This document shows, one piece after another, positions 51,716 to 61,097 of a DNA stretch of 64,000 bases. The notes beneath the pieces were generated by a model, which was not told where the DNA came from, made no database searches, and worked only from the letters and a program-made list of their open reading frames with translations. The position numbers were made by a program, and so were the translations under genes. Numbering within the stretch: position 1 is the first letter of the stretch; every line of letters begins with the position of its first letter. Origin of the DNA: Udaeobacter sp963725505 (GTDB lineage Bacteria; Verrucomicrobiota; Verrucomicrobiia; Chthoniobacterales; UBA10450); contig CAVRYN010000002.1 in the NCBI GenBank assembly GCA_963725505.1, positions 434,001-498,000 on the forward strand, given 5' to 3'.

Positions 51716-53758
51716 ATGAAGACACAAGGCCGTTCTCTTTTCGATTGGAACATAGTTCGCCCCGCGATCGGCGATTCGTTCAAGAAACTGAATCCGCGCT
51801 GGATGATCAAAAACCCGGTCATGTTCGTAACCATGGTGGGCGCTGCGCTCACGACGGTGGGGATCTTTACCGCCGAACCGGCTTTGCGCGGCTTCGTAGC
51901 GCAGCTGGCAATCTGGCTGTGGTTCACCGTGCTCTTCGCGAACTTCGCTGAAGCAATGGCGGAAGGTCGCGGCAAAGCGCAGGCCGCCAGTCTGCGCCGG
52001 GCGCGAAAGGAAACCATGGCGCGTCGCCTGCAGAATGGCCGCGAGGTAAAAGTTCCAGCGCCCATCTTGCAAAAAGGCGACATCGTGGTCTGCGAATCGG
52101 GGGATATCATTCCGGCGGACGGCGACGTGATTGAAGGCATCGCCAGTGTGGATGAAGCCGCCATCACCGGCGAATCGGCTCCCGTCATTCGGGAAAGTGG
52201 TGGCGACCGCAGCGCTGTCACCGGCGGCACGCGCGTGCTGAGCGACCGCATTGTTATTCGAGTCACCATGGAAAAGGGCCACGGCTTTCTCGATCGGATG
52301 ATTGCTCTGGTGGAAGGTGCGCGACGCCAAAAGACGCCTAACGAAATCGCGCTGACGATTCTGCTCGCCGCGTTGACCTTTATCTTTCTGCTGGTCTGCG
52401 TCACGCTCAAGCCGTTCGGCATCTATTCTGGCACAGTGTTTTCGGTTCCCGTTTTGATCGCGTTGCTTGTTTGTTTGATCCCCACAACTATTGGCGGATT
52501 GCTGAGCGCCATCGGCATCGCCGGGATGGACCGCGTGCTCCAGCGCAATGTGCTGGCCATGAGCGGACGCGCCGTCGAAGCCTCGGGCGACGTGGACGTG
52601 CTGCTTCTGGACAAGACGGGAACGATCACGCTTGGCAATCGCATGGCCACGGCCTTTCACTCCGCGCCCGGTGTGGAAGAAGGCTATCTCGCCGGTGCGT
52701 CGCAACTCGGTTCGCTTGCGGATGAAACTCCGGAAGGCCGCAGCGTTGTCGTCCTCGCCAAGGAAAAATTTGGTTTGCGCGCGCGAGAGATGCACGAGCT
52801 CGAGGCAACCTTCATCCCGTTCACGGCACAGACCCGCATGAGCGGCGTCGATCTGCACGCGAACGGCGCAGAGCCGACTATCCGTATTCGCAAAGGCGCG
52901 GCGCAAGCCGTGCAGAGCTTCGTCGAAGGAAACGGTGGCGCCTTTCCTCAAGCAGTCCAGAAAACTGTCGATGAAATTTCACGACGCGGCGCAACTCCGC
53001 TGGTCGTCGCCGAAGATCGACAAACACTCGGCGTGATCGAGTTAAAAGACATCGTCAAAGGAGGGATCAAAGAACGGTTCGCGCAACTGCGGAAAATGGG
53101 CATTCGCACGATCATGATCACCGGGGACAATCCGATTACGGCTGGAGCGATCGCTGCGGAATCCGGCGTGGACGATTTCATGGCGCAGGCGACACCGGAG
53201 GACAAACTCAAGCGCATTCGTCAGGAACAAGCTGAAGGTCGACTGGTGGCAATGACCGGTGACGGGACAAACGATGCGCCCGCTCTTGCGCAAGCCGATG
53301 TGGGCGTGGCCATGAACACGGGAACGCAAGCGGCGCGCGAAGCTGGCAACATGGTCGATCTCGACAGCAACCCGACCAAGCTCCTCGACATTGTTGAGAT
53401 CGGGAAACAGATGCTGATCACGCGCGGCTCGCTCACGACGTTCAGCATCGCGAACGATGTGGCAAAATACTTCGCGATCATCCCGGCGATGTTGATGGCC
53501 ACCTTCCCAGCCATCGCGCCGCTCAACATCATGCACCTGCACACTTCCACCAGTGCGATATTGAGCGCCGTCATTTTCAATGCGCTCATTATTATCGCGC
53601 TGATTCCGCTGGCACTGCGCGGCGTCGCCTACAAACCGATGGGCGCGCTCGCCATCTTACAACGCAATCTGCTCATCTACGGCTTTGGCGGGATCATCGT
53701 TCCGTTCATCGGCATCAAACTGATCGATCTCATCATCACTGCGCTTCATCTGGCCTAA
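51716..53758 (+). CDS. kdpB: KdpB, catalytic P-type ATPase subunit
   Basis: The 680-residue P-type ATPase powers K+ uptake. It has the phosphorylation motif LLDKTGTITLGNR (Asp near 300), ITGESAPVIRESGGD, MTGDGTNDAPALAQADVG and the conserved membrane segment PTTIGGLLSAIGIAGMD. All key residues are present, with no sign of damage. kdpC starts 4 bases after its stop. Confidence 0.97.
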   Translation: MKTQGRSLFDWNIVRPAIGDSFKKLNPRWMIKNPVMFVTMVGAALTTVGIFTAEPALRGFVAQLAIWLWFTVLFANFAEAMAEGRGKAQAASLRRARKETMARRLQNGREVKVPAPILQKGDIVVCESGDIIPADGDVIEGIASVDEAAITGESAPVIRESGGDRSAVTGGTRVLSDRIVIRVTMEKGHGFLDRMIALVEGARRQKTPNEIALTILLAALTFIFLLVCVTLKPFGIYSGTVFSVPVLIALLVCLIPTTIGGLLSAIGIAGMDRVLQRNVLAMSGRAVEASGDVDVLLLDKTGTITLGNRMATAFHSAPGVEEGYLAGASQLGSLADETPEGRSVVVLAKEKFGLRAREMHELEATFIPFTAQTRMSGVDLHANGAEPTIRIRKGAAQAVQSFVEGNGGAFPQAVQKTVDEISRRGATPLVVAEDRQTLGVIELKDIVKGGIKERFAQLRKMGIRTIMITGDNPITAGAIAAESGVDDFMAQATPEDKLKRIRQEQAEGRLVAMTGDGTNDAPALAQADVGVAMNTGTQAAREAGNMVDLDSNPTKLLDIVEIGKQMLITRGSLTTFSIANDVAKYFAIIPAMLMATFPAIAPLNIMHLHTSTSAILSAVIFNALIIIALIPLALRGVAYKPMGALAILQRNLLIYGFGGIIVPFIGIKLIDLIITALHLA

Positions 53759-53761
53759 CCA

Positions 53762-54346
53762 ATGAAAGACTTCTTCTCACATATTCGCGGCGCGGTCGCA
53801 TCGACCGTCGTGCTAGCCATCGTCTGCTGCGGCCTCTACCCGTTGATTGTCTTCGGCATTTCGCAGGCGCTGTTTCACGACAAGGCCAATGGCAGTTTGA
53901 TTCTGGATAAAGATGGAACGGTGCGCGGCTCGAAGCTGCTCGCACAGGGATTTACCGCAGAAAAATATTTTCACCCGCGTCCTTCAGCCGCTGGCAATGG
54001 CTACGACGCCGCAAACTCCGGCGGGAGCAATCTGGGGCCGACTTCACAAAAGCTGAATGACGCGATCAAAGACCGCATTGACGTGTATCGGAAGGAGAAC
54101 GGCTTGAACGAAAACGAAGCTGTCCCCGCCGATGCCGTCACGACGTCAGGCAGCGGACTCGATCCTGACATCAGCCTGCGTAACGCCGAGCTCCAAACCG
54201 CGCGCGTCGCCAAGGCGCGCGGTTTGAGTGACGAAAAAGTGCGGGAGTTGATTCAGCGATGCATCGACGCGCGCGATCTGGGTGTCTTCGGCGACGCGGG
54301 CGTGAATGTTCTGCAACTGAATCTTGCGCTCGATCAGGCGCGCTGA
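53762..54346 (+). CDS. kdpC: KdpC, K+-ATPase accessory subunit
   Basis: The 194-residue subunit has one N-terminal helix (STVVLAIVCCGLYPLIVFGI) and a periplasmic domain with GSKLLAQGF, FHPRPSAAGNGYDA, SGGSNLGPTSQKL, VTTSGSGLDPDIS and VNVLQLNLALD. It completes kdpFABC. The sensor and regulator kdpDE are not adjacent but lie 3.3 kb downstream after amt and a porin. Confidence 0.95.
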   Translation: MKDFFSHIRGAVASTVVLAIVCCGLYPLIVFGISQALFHDKANGSLILDKDGTVRGSKLLAQGFTAEKYFHPRPSAAGNGYDAANSGGSNLGPTSQKLNDAIKDRIDVYRKENGLNENEAVPADAVTTSGSGLDPDISLRNAELQTARVAKARGLSDEKVRELIQRCIDARDLGVFGDAGVNVLQLNLALDQAR

Positions 54347-54723
54347 TGAAAACAAGTCGGACGTACGTTTTCATGTTCGTTCCGATTCCGTCGGAGTGGA
54401 TGGCGAACACGAGTGCCGTGCCTGGGTGCGGCCTGGGGCGAAACGGAAGTTCTCTGTCAGATCACAAAGAGATTGAAAAATTCCGACGGCACGGAAGCCA
54501 TTGCCAGGAATTTGAGACCGGCGCGCTCCCCAGTCATTTGTTCTGGACTTGGTTCGTCGACAATCCGCGTCCGCAATCCAGCAAATGAAAACAATCAATA
54601 TGTCGATCCAAAAAAATTCCGCTCTTATCTATCAAACAATCGGCCACCAGAATTCGGATTTCTGGGCGAGCCGCACGTGAATGTCATGGGATTGAACCGC
54701 CTTCTCAACCCACTCTCATAGCC
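54347..54723. other. Intergenic stretch between kdpC and amt; nothing identified
   Basis: About 375 bases without a gene I can support. Short frames exist (for example 54413-54721 and 54347-54588 on the plus strand) but have no recognisable motif, membrane segment or ribosome-binding site. The composition is less coding-like than neighbours. It may contain a decayed gene or the amt regulatory region. Confidence 0.5.
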
Positions 54724-54752
54724 TTGACGCCTCCGCTCACAGTGGAAATAAT
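54724..54752 (+). promoter_or_regulatory. Candidate sigma-70 promoter for amt
   Basis: TTGACG (54724-54729) and AATAAT (54747-54752) are spaced by 17 bases. GGAGG lies at 54764-54768, seven bases before the amt ATG. This suggests amt has its own promoter independent of kdpABC. No NtrC or sigma-54 GG-N10-GC box is evident. Confidence 0.5.
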
Positions 54753-54775
54753 GGCGGCCTACTGGAGGACAACCA

Positions 54776-56023
54776 ATGTTGCATCTCGATACAGGCAATA
54801 CTGCCTTCACACTGCTGTGCGCCAGCCTGGTGATGTTAATGACGCCGGGACTGGCATTCTTTTATGGCGGACTCGTTGGACGAAAGAACGTGCTGGCCAT
54901 CATGATGCAGAGCTTCGTCTCGATGGGCTGGACCACAGTGTTGTGGTGGGCCTTCGGATTCTCGCTTTGTTTCTCCGGCGATCAGAAGAGCGGCACGGAC
55001 TTTTTCGGAATCATCGGCAACCTGAATTGGGCCGGCCTGCGCGGCATCACCCTGTCCACGCCATCGCCGAACGACACGATCCCAATGATCGTTTTCTGTG
55101 CCTATCAGATGATGTTCGCCATCATCACGCCGGCGCTGATCACCGGCGCATTCACCAACCGAATCACCTTCAAGGCCTACATGCTGTTCCTGACGGCGTG
55201 GCTGATCCTGGTCTATTTTCCTTTTGTCCACATGATTTGGGGCGGCGGTATGCTGGCGCAATGGGGCGTGAAAGATTTTGCTGGCGGGATCGTCGTCCAC
55301 AACATCGCGGGCATGGCCGCACTCGCGTCCATTCTCTACGTTGGCAAACGCAGAGTCGCGGATCGCGGTCCGCACAGCATTCCGCTCGTTGCGCTTGGCA
55401 CTGGCTTGCTCTGGTTCGGTTGGTACGGCTTCAATGCCGGATCGGAGTTTCGCGTGGATGCGACCACCGCGGTGGCGTTTATCAACACCGACATTGCCGC
55501 CTCGTTCGCGGCCATCGCCTGGTTGCTCGTGGACTGGCGAGTCTCGAAGAAACCGAAATTCCTCGGGTTGCTGACTGGCGCAGTAGCGGGTCTCGCGACC
55601 ATTACGCCGGCAGCAGGCTACGTGTCGCCGACAACCGCCGTCATCATCGGAGTCTTGGCAGGCGTCGTCTGCTATTACGCTTGCGCGCTGAAGAACAAAT
55701 TACGATGGGACGATGCACTCGATGTCTGGGGCGTGCACGGTGTCGGCGGCTTCCTCGGCATCGTTCTACTTGGCGTGTTTGCTTCGACGGCGTGGAATCC
55801 GGCGGCCAACGGCGGCGTGAATGGACTGCTCGCCGGCGACTCGAGCTTCTTTGCGAAGCAGCTTGCCGCCGGACTGTTCTCGTCCGTCTGGGCCTTGGTT
55901 TTCACGCTTGGGATGCTGTGGATCATCGACCGCATCACGCCGGTGCGCGTCGAAGATGTACACGAAGAACTCGGCCTCGACGAGGCGATTCACGGCGAGA
56001 CGGCCTACGTAGAAGGATTGTAA
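54776..56023 (+). CDS. amt: Ammonium transporter
   Basis: The 415-residue Amt/Mep/Rh protein has eleven helices. It has DTGNTAFTLLCASLVMLM, MTPGLAFFYGGLVGRKN, the phenylalanine gate region MQSFVSMGWTTVLWW, HNIAGMAALASILYVGK and GVHGVGGFLGIVLLG with the pore histidine pair region. No signal peptide is seen, as in many bacterial Amts. A good GGAGG precedes the ATG. No glnK is adjacent, unlike the common arrangement. Confidence 0.94.
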   Translation: MLHLDTGNTAFTLLCASLVMLMTPGLAFFYGGLVGRKNVLAIMMQSFVSMGWTTVLWWAFGFSLCFSGDQKSGTDFFGIIGNLNWAGLRGITLSTPSPNDTIPMIVFCAYQMMFAIITPALITGAFTNRITFKAYMLFLTAWLILVYFPFVHMIWGGGMLAQWGVKDFAGGIVVHNIAGMAALASILYVGKRRVADRGPHSIPLVALGTGLLWFGWYGFNAGSEFRVDATTAVAFINTDIAASFAAIAWLLVDWRVSKKPKFLGLLTGAVAGLATITPAAGYVSPTTAVIIGVLAGVVCYYACALKNKLRWDDALDVWGVHGVGGFLGIVLLGVFASTAWNPAANGGVNGLLAGDSSFFAKQLAAGLFSSVWALVFTLGMLWIIDRITPVRVEDVHEELGLDEAIHGETAYVEGL

Positions 56024-56097
56024 TCGCGCGTGTCGCGTCAACGTCCTGCGCCCAAACCGAGCACCGGACGAACCGCGCCGATCGTTCCTGCTAAACC

Positions 56098-57363
56098 ATG
56101 AAACACCTTTTCATTTTCTCGCTTGCTCTTTTTCTCGCCGCAGTGGCTGTCGCAGGCGAGGAGCGTGGCATCCCGCCTGCAGCGGCTGAACAGCTGCCAG
56201 CGACTCCAACGCCAGCGCCATTAATGTACCTCCTTGATCAAGCCGGCGTCGCCAAACCCCTCAAGGATCTCGGCATCAATCTCTACGGATACATCGAGGG
56301 CGGTTATTTTTATGATTTTAGCGCACCGCACCATGAAGATGGCCCCACGTTCATGGGATATAACAAGTTCAAAAACAGTTTCATTCTGGATAACATTAGC
56401 TTGAATCTGGAGCGAGCGGTGGATCCGACTAAGAATCAGTTCGACGTCGGCTTCCGCGTGGAAGGTCTTTATGGCGCTGATGCGGCATTCATCCATTCAA
56501 ACGGAATCCTCGATGATCAGACTGGCCGCAATCAATGGGACCTTCTGCAAGCCTGGGTTGATGTCACCCTTCCCGGCATACCAATGCGGGTTCGAGTAGG
56601 TAAATGGATCGAACTGGCGGGGTTTGAGCACTACAGCGCCAACATCTATAACGCGTTTGGCGACCCTGCCAAAGCCTTCTATTCCCATAGCTACTCCTTT
56701 CTATACGCCGAACCGGGTACACAGAGCGGCGTGTTATTTACTTACGTGTACAGCCCGAAGTGGACGTTCGAAGCCGGATTCACGCGCGGCTGGAACCAGT
56801 CCACACGCGACGCGAACAACACTCTGGATTTTCTAGGTCGGATTATCTGGGCACCCAGCGACAAGACTGCCGTTACCTTTGTGATGACGGAAGGCCCGGA
56901 GTTTCCAATTGGTGTCGGGCCTAATTTACCTCCGGGTGACAATAGTCACTGGTGGACGTATTTGGACTTGGTTATCACGCAAAAGATTACCGACCAATTG
57001 AGCGCCGGCGTGGGCATCGACTTCGTCAACGCTGCAGAGATTCCTGGCTTAATCGGCGGCGCCAAACAGTGGGGCGCAGTCGATGGCTACCTCAGCTACG
57101 CGGTAGATCCACATTTCACGTTGAACACACGGTTGGAGTGGTATCGCGATGCGGCCAACGGATTCTCGTACGGTGGGCCTGTTAGCGATAACTTCTACTC
57201 GGCAACGTTCGGAGTCGCGATCAAGCCGTTCCCTGAGAACGCATTTCTTTCGCACTTACTTTTCAGACCGGAGATCCGATACGACCACTCGAGCCGGGCA
57301 GTCTTCGACAACGGTGACCAAGATCAGGTAATGTTCAGCGCGGACGCTCTCTTCACGTTTTGA
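56098..57363 (+). CDS. Outer-membrane beta-barrel porin
   Basis: The 421-residue protein has a signal peptide (KHLFIFSLALFLAAVAVAG), a Pro/Ala-rich linker, then a beta-barrel of alternating strands: GINLYGYIEGGYFYDF, NISLNLERAVD, QFDVGFRVEGLYGADA and MRVRVGKWIELAGFEHY. It ends in Phe (SADALFTF), typical of Omp85-dependent insertion. It resembles putative porins of the bbp2/OmpL type. Placed after amt and before kdpDE, it could admit NH4+ or K+, but this is inference. Confidence 0.82.
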   Translation: MKHLFIFSLALFLAAVAVAGEERGIPPAAAEQLPATPTPAPLMYLLDQAGVAKPLKDLGINLYGYIEGGYFYDFSAPHHEDGPTFMGYNKFKNSFILDNISLNLERAVDPTKNQFDVGFRVEGLYGADAAFIHSNGILDDQTGRNQWDLLQAWVDVTLPGIPMRVRVGKWIELAGFEHYSANIYNAFGDPAKAFYSHSYSFLYAEPGTQSGVLFTYVYSPKWTFEAGFTRGWNQSTRDANNTLDFLGRIIWAPSDKTAVTFVMTEGPEFPIGVGPNLPPGDNSHWWTYLDLVITQKITDQLSAGVGIDFVNAAEIPGLIGGAKQWGAVDGYLSYAVDPHFTLNTRLEWYRDAANGFSYGGPVSDNFYSATFGVAIKPFPENAFLSHLLFRPEIRYDHSSRAVFDNGDQDQVMFSADALFTF

Positions 57364-57669
57364 AGAAAGCGCACACATCGACATTTCACCAGAGTCAACG
57401 TGCCCGTCGCGCTGGGCCGATTGTCGAGCAGTTCTCCATTCGTTCGTAAATTGGCTGCAATTTTTTACGAAGTGCTGGCTGGTGACGCTGTGCTCGCGCT
57501 CGTTGCCCACGCTATGATCCCAGAGGCACTCCACGAGGGCGAGCCGCTGCCCGCAACACGCGTTCGAAATCAACGGCGCAGTAACGGCAAAATGTGATCG
57601 CCGGGCTTGGTCGGTGCTTCCAACTTCGGCAACTGGAACGGATCGCAACGAAAGGCTAAAGTGATTGGC
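57364..57669. other. Intergenic stretch before kdpD, possible metal-permease remnant
   Basis: Between the porin stop and the KdpD start, a frame near 57430-57545 reads RKLAAIFYEVLAGDAVLALVA then AHAMIPEALHEG, which resembles the last helices of ZIP-family metal permeases (AGA.LAMLADTMIPEAFE.GG). No longer gene is present and no start is convincing. It may be a remnant of a lost transporter or chance similarity. A TTG or ATG could also extend the kdpD frame to 57607, which I reject. Confidence 0.35.
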
Positions 57670-60327
57670 ATGAGCGAAGCCGAGCGACCAAATCCGGACG
57701 AAATCCTCTCGCGCATCAAGCGCGAAGAGACGGAGTCCACGCGCGGCAAGCTCAAGATTTTTTTCGGGATGTCGCCGGGCGTGGGGAAAACCTACGCTAT
57801 GTTACAAGCGGCGCGCGAAAAGCAGGCGGAGGGATGCGAAGTTGTGGTGGGCATCGTCGAAACGCACGGCCGCAAGGAAACCGAGGCGTTGCTCGATGGA
57901 ATGCCGATTATGCCGCGCGCGCAAATCGAATATCGCGGAACAAAGCTCGAGGAGATGGATCTCGATGCCATTCTCACCTGGCATCCCGGTCTCGCGATTG
58001 TTGATGAGCTGGCGCACTCGAACGCACCCGGCTCGCGCCACCCGAAGCGCTATCAGGACGTGCTCGAACTACTCGATGCCGGGATCGATGTTTACACTAC
58101 GCTCAACGTTCAGCACGTCGGAAGCCGAAGTGACACGGTCCGCCAAATTACAGGCGCGCCGGTCAGTGAGACCGTTCCCGATTCCGTTCTCGATCTGGCC
58201 GACGAAATCGTTCTTGTCGATCTAACCCCGGAGCAACTGCGCGAGCGTCTGGCTGAAGGAAAGGTTTATCTCGGTGAGCGCGCCGATTGGGCGGCGAAGA
58301 ATTTCTTTAAAGAAAGTAATCTCACGGCGCTGCGCGAAATGGCGCTACGCCTTGTTGCCGAACACGTCGATCGCGATCTGCGGGACATCATGTCGGAGGA
58401 AAAAATCGCCGGGCCATGGAAGAGCGCCGATCGGCTGCTCGTTGCCGTCAGCGCGAGCCCATATTCGGAGAGATTGATTCGCTACACGCGCCGTTTGGCG
58501 GCATCGATGGAAGCCTCGTGGATTGTAGCTAACATCGAAGGGCCTCGTCCGCTTTCACCAGAAGAACAGGCGCGGCTTACTCGTTCCCTTGCGCTGGCGC
58601 GTCAACTCGGAGCAGAAGTGATTACGACGCCGGGGCGGGACATAGCTGAAACGCTGCTGCGTGTCGCCCGACAAAACAATGTTACGCAAATTGTAATGGG
58701 GAAACCGCTGGGCACGCCGTGGTTCAGCTTTTTGAAGCCTGATCTGTTGCGCTGGCTCATGCGCAATAGCGGCAATATCGACATTCACATGATCCCCGGG
58801 GACGAAGCGGTCCAGCCGGGGCGGGAAACCATCGAAGAGCGTTTGGCACGCGCACCATGGCGCGACTTTGGCGTCGCACTTGTCATTGCTGCGTTCGTAA
58901 CCGCGGTGTCTTTATCGATCTTCAATTACACGGGCTACTGGGCCGTTTCGCTTTTCTATCTGCTCGCCGTGGTTCTCGCCGCAACACGATTACGCCGCTG
59001 GCCGACGCTGTTTCTCGCCGCGCTGAGCGCGTTGCTTTGGGATTTTCTCTTCATCCCCCCGCGCTTCACGTTTTACATCACCCACCTTCATGACTTCATG
59101 ATGTTCGGCGCCTATTTCGTGATCGCACTCGTTATTGGTCACCTGGCCACAAAATTGCGCGAGGGCGAGCAGTCCGAGCGTCGTCGGGAAGAACGTGCCA
59201 CCGCGCTGTATCGACTGACCAGAGCGCTGGCTGCCAGCCGGGATTTGGATGAAGCACTCCCTAAAGTTTTTTCGCTGATCAAAGACTCTTTTCAAGCCGA
59301 TGCGGCGGTTTGGCTGCGCGATGAAAACGGTCTTTCGTGCCACCCGGCCAGTAAATTTATTCCATCGAGTAAAGACGAAAGTGTGGCGATGTGGTCTTTT
59401 CAAAAAAAACAAAGTGCAGGAAAATCCACCGATACTCTGCCCGACGCTGACGCCTTGCATGTTCCCTTGATCACGGGTGATCGCGCCGAAGGTGTGCTCA
59501 CGGTGCGGTTGACCCATCCACTCACGATCGAGCAACGTGACTTGCTCGAGGCCTTCGCTGCGCAGCTTGCGCTCTTCGTGAACAAGGAACGCGCGCTGGA
59601 GCAAAGCCGCGTAGCGCAAATTGCTCGCCAATCGCAAAAATTGCAGAAGGCGCTTTTCGACTCTGTCTCGCACGAGTTGAAAACACCGCTGGCCGCGATG
59701 TCGGTGGCGCTGCAACAATCGAAACCTGATCGCGCGGAATTACAGCAGGCTGTTCGCCGTCTTACTCGCACGGTCGATCATCTACTCGACGCTACGCGGT
59801 TGGAATCCGGTCTGCTCCAACCCGTGCGCGAGTGGTGCGATCCCGCCGAGCTAGTGCGGGAAGTGATTGCCGAATCTGGATTGAAAGAAAACGCCGTGCG
59901 AATCAGTGTCGCTGACAATTTGCCAGTGATTTCGGTGGACGCGCGTTTAATTCAACAAGCTCTGAGCGCGTTGCTGTCGAACGCTGTCGTGCATGGCACG
60001 AGCGATCAGCCAGTCGACGTAAGCGTGGCGCGCGATGGCTCCATGCTCGTCATTTCTGTGGCCGACAGCGGCCCGGGTCTCGCCCCTGGCGAAGAAAACA
60101 AAGTGCTGGAAAAATTTTATCGCGGTCCGAGGACTCGCCCAGGTGGAATCGGTCTCGGTCTTTCCATCGCGCGTCAACTGGTCGAAGCACACGGCGGTGA
60201 GATTGTCGCGCAAAATCGAGAGAACGGCGGAGCACGTTTTTCCATTCGTCTGCCGTTGCAAGAACAGATGCGGTTGCCGAACGAAGCGACCGAGTCTGTG
60301 GTGGCGGGTGTATCGCCTGCAAGATGA
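57670..60327 (+). CDS. kdpD: KdpD osmosensitive K+ sensor histidine kinase
   Basis: The 885-residue sensor has the N-terminal KdpD domain with Walker A FFGMSPGVGKTYAM (residues 31-44) and VDELAHSNAPGSRHPKRYQD, a USP-like domain, four membrane helices (DUF4118, near 395-495), a GAF-like region and a kinase core: SVSHELKTPLAAMSVAL (His667) and ATP-binding GGIGLGLSIARQLVEAHGG. ATG 57670 gives MSEAERPNPDEIL, the family start; the frame open to 57607 is an unlikely extension. Its stop overlaps kdpE (ATGA). Confidence 0.95.
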   Translation: MSEAERPNPDEILSRIKREETESTRGKLKIFFGMSPGVGKTYAMLQAAREKQAEGCEVVVGIVETHGRKETEALLDGMPIMPRAQIEYRGTKLEEMDLDAILTWHPGLAIVDELAHSNAPGSRHPKRYQDVLELLDAGIDVYTTLNVQHVGSRSDTVRQITGAPVSETVPDSVLDLADEIVLVDLTPEQLRERLAEGKVYLGERADWAAKNFFKESNLTALREMALRLVAEHVDRDLRDIMSEEKIAGPWKSADRLLVAVSASPYSERLIRYTRRLAASMEASWIVANIEGPRPLSPEEQARLTRSLALARQLGAEVITTPGRDIAETLLRVARQNNVTQIVMGKPLGTPWFSFLKPDLLRWLMRNSGNIDIHMIPGDEAVQPGRETIEERLARAPWRDFGVALVIAAFVTAVSLSIFNYTGYWAVSLFYLLAVVLAATRLRRWPTLFLAALSALLWDFLFIPPRFTFYITHLHDFMMFGAYFVIALVIGHLATKLREGEQSERRREERATALYRLTRALAASRDLDEALPKVFSLIKDSFQADAAVWLRDENGLSCHPASKFIPSSKDESVAMWSFQKKQSAGKSTDTLPDADALHVPLITGDRAEGVLTVRLTHPLTIEQRDLLEAFAAQLALFVNKERALEQSRVAQIARQSQKLQKALFDSVSHELKTPLAAMSVALQQSKPDRAELQQAVRRLTRTVDHLLDATRLESGLLQPVREWCDPAELVREVIAESGLKENAVRISVADNLPVISVDARLIQQALSALLSNAVVHGTSDQPVDVSVARDGSMLVISVADSGPGLAPGEENKVLEKFYRGPRTRPGGIGLGLSIARQLVEAHGGEIVAQNRENGGARFSIRLPLQEQMRLPNEATESVVAGVSPAR

Positions 60328-61003
60328 AGCCGGTCGCGCTCGTCATCGACGACGAAGTGCAAATTCGCCGGCTCCTGCGAGTCGTGCTCGAGAGCGAGAA
60401 TTATCAAGTGCACGAGGCCGAAACCGGTCAGCAAGGACTGATGGAAATCGCCGGTCGTCGGCCCGACGTAATTCTACTCGATCTCGGTTTGCCGGATCTC
60501 GATGGGCTCGAAGTGTTGAAACGTTTGCGCGAATGGAGCGAAGCGCCCGTGATTGTCCTGACCGTGCGTGACGATGTGCAGGAAAAGGTTGCTGCGCTCG
60601 ATGCCGGCGCTGACGATTACGTGACCAAGCCGTTTAGCACCCCGGAATTGCTCGCACGCCTGCGAGCTGCGCAACGAAAGACCCGGCCGGAAGAAGAAAT
60701 TTCCGTCTTCAAAAACGGTGATCTGGTTGTCGATCTCACGGCGCGTGTGGTCACGCGCGCCGGCTGTGAAATCAAACTGACCGCCACCGAGTACGCTTTG
60801 CTCCGCTTGTTCGTGAAACATCCCGGACGCGTTCTGACGCATCGCTACATCCTCCGCGAAATCTGGGGACCGAAATCCGAGGAGCATCGGCAGTACCTGC
60901 GCGTTTACGTAACGCATTTACGTCAAAAGATTGAGCCGGACCCGGCGCGACCATCTCTGATCAGGTACCTCAGCCGGGAATCGGATACCGCTTCGGGGCT
61001 TGA
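60324..61003 (+). CDS. kdpE: KdpE response regulator, frameshift near the C-terminus
   Basis: The OmpR-type regulator has a receiver (LVIDDEVQIRR, LLDLGLPDLDG with Asp53, VTKPFSTPELLARLRA) and a winged-helix domain (KLTATEYALLRLFVKHPG, RQYLRVYVTHLRQKIEPDP). After PSLI the sequence as given continues RYLSRESDTASG to a stop at 61061, which is atypical. Adding one G near 60963-60966 restores VPQPGIGYRFGA and TGA at 61001-61003, giving about 226 residues. The family ending is EPG.GYR.. . ATG 60324 overlaps kdpD. It should activate kdp transcription. Confidence 0.93.
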
Positions 61004-61097
61004 TCAGCTCGACGCTCAAAGAACCGGCGAAATTTCTAGCCGGCTGCGGTGCGGTAAATGAAAATCGAGAGCTACTGCTGGGCTCACGCTGGCATCC

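Noticed and set aside
51713..52951. A 412-codon open frame antisense to kdpB
   Set aside because: It lies wholly opposite the well-conserved kdpB and encodes no recognisable motif; high GC codon use opens such shadow frames.
54347..54723. Short frames between kdpC and amt as a gene
   Set aside because: No frame shows family motifs or coding-like composition throughout.
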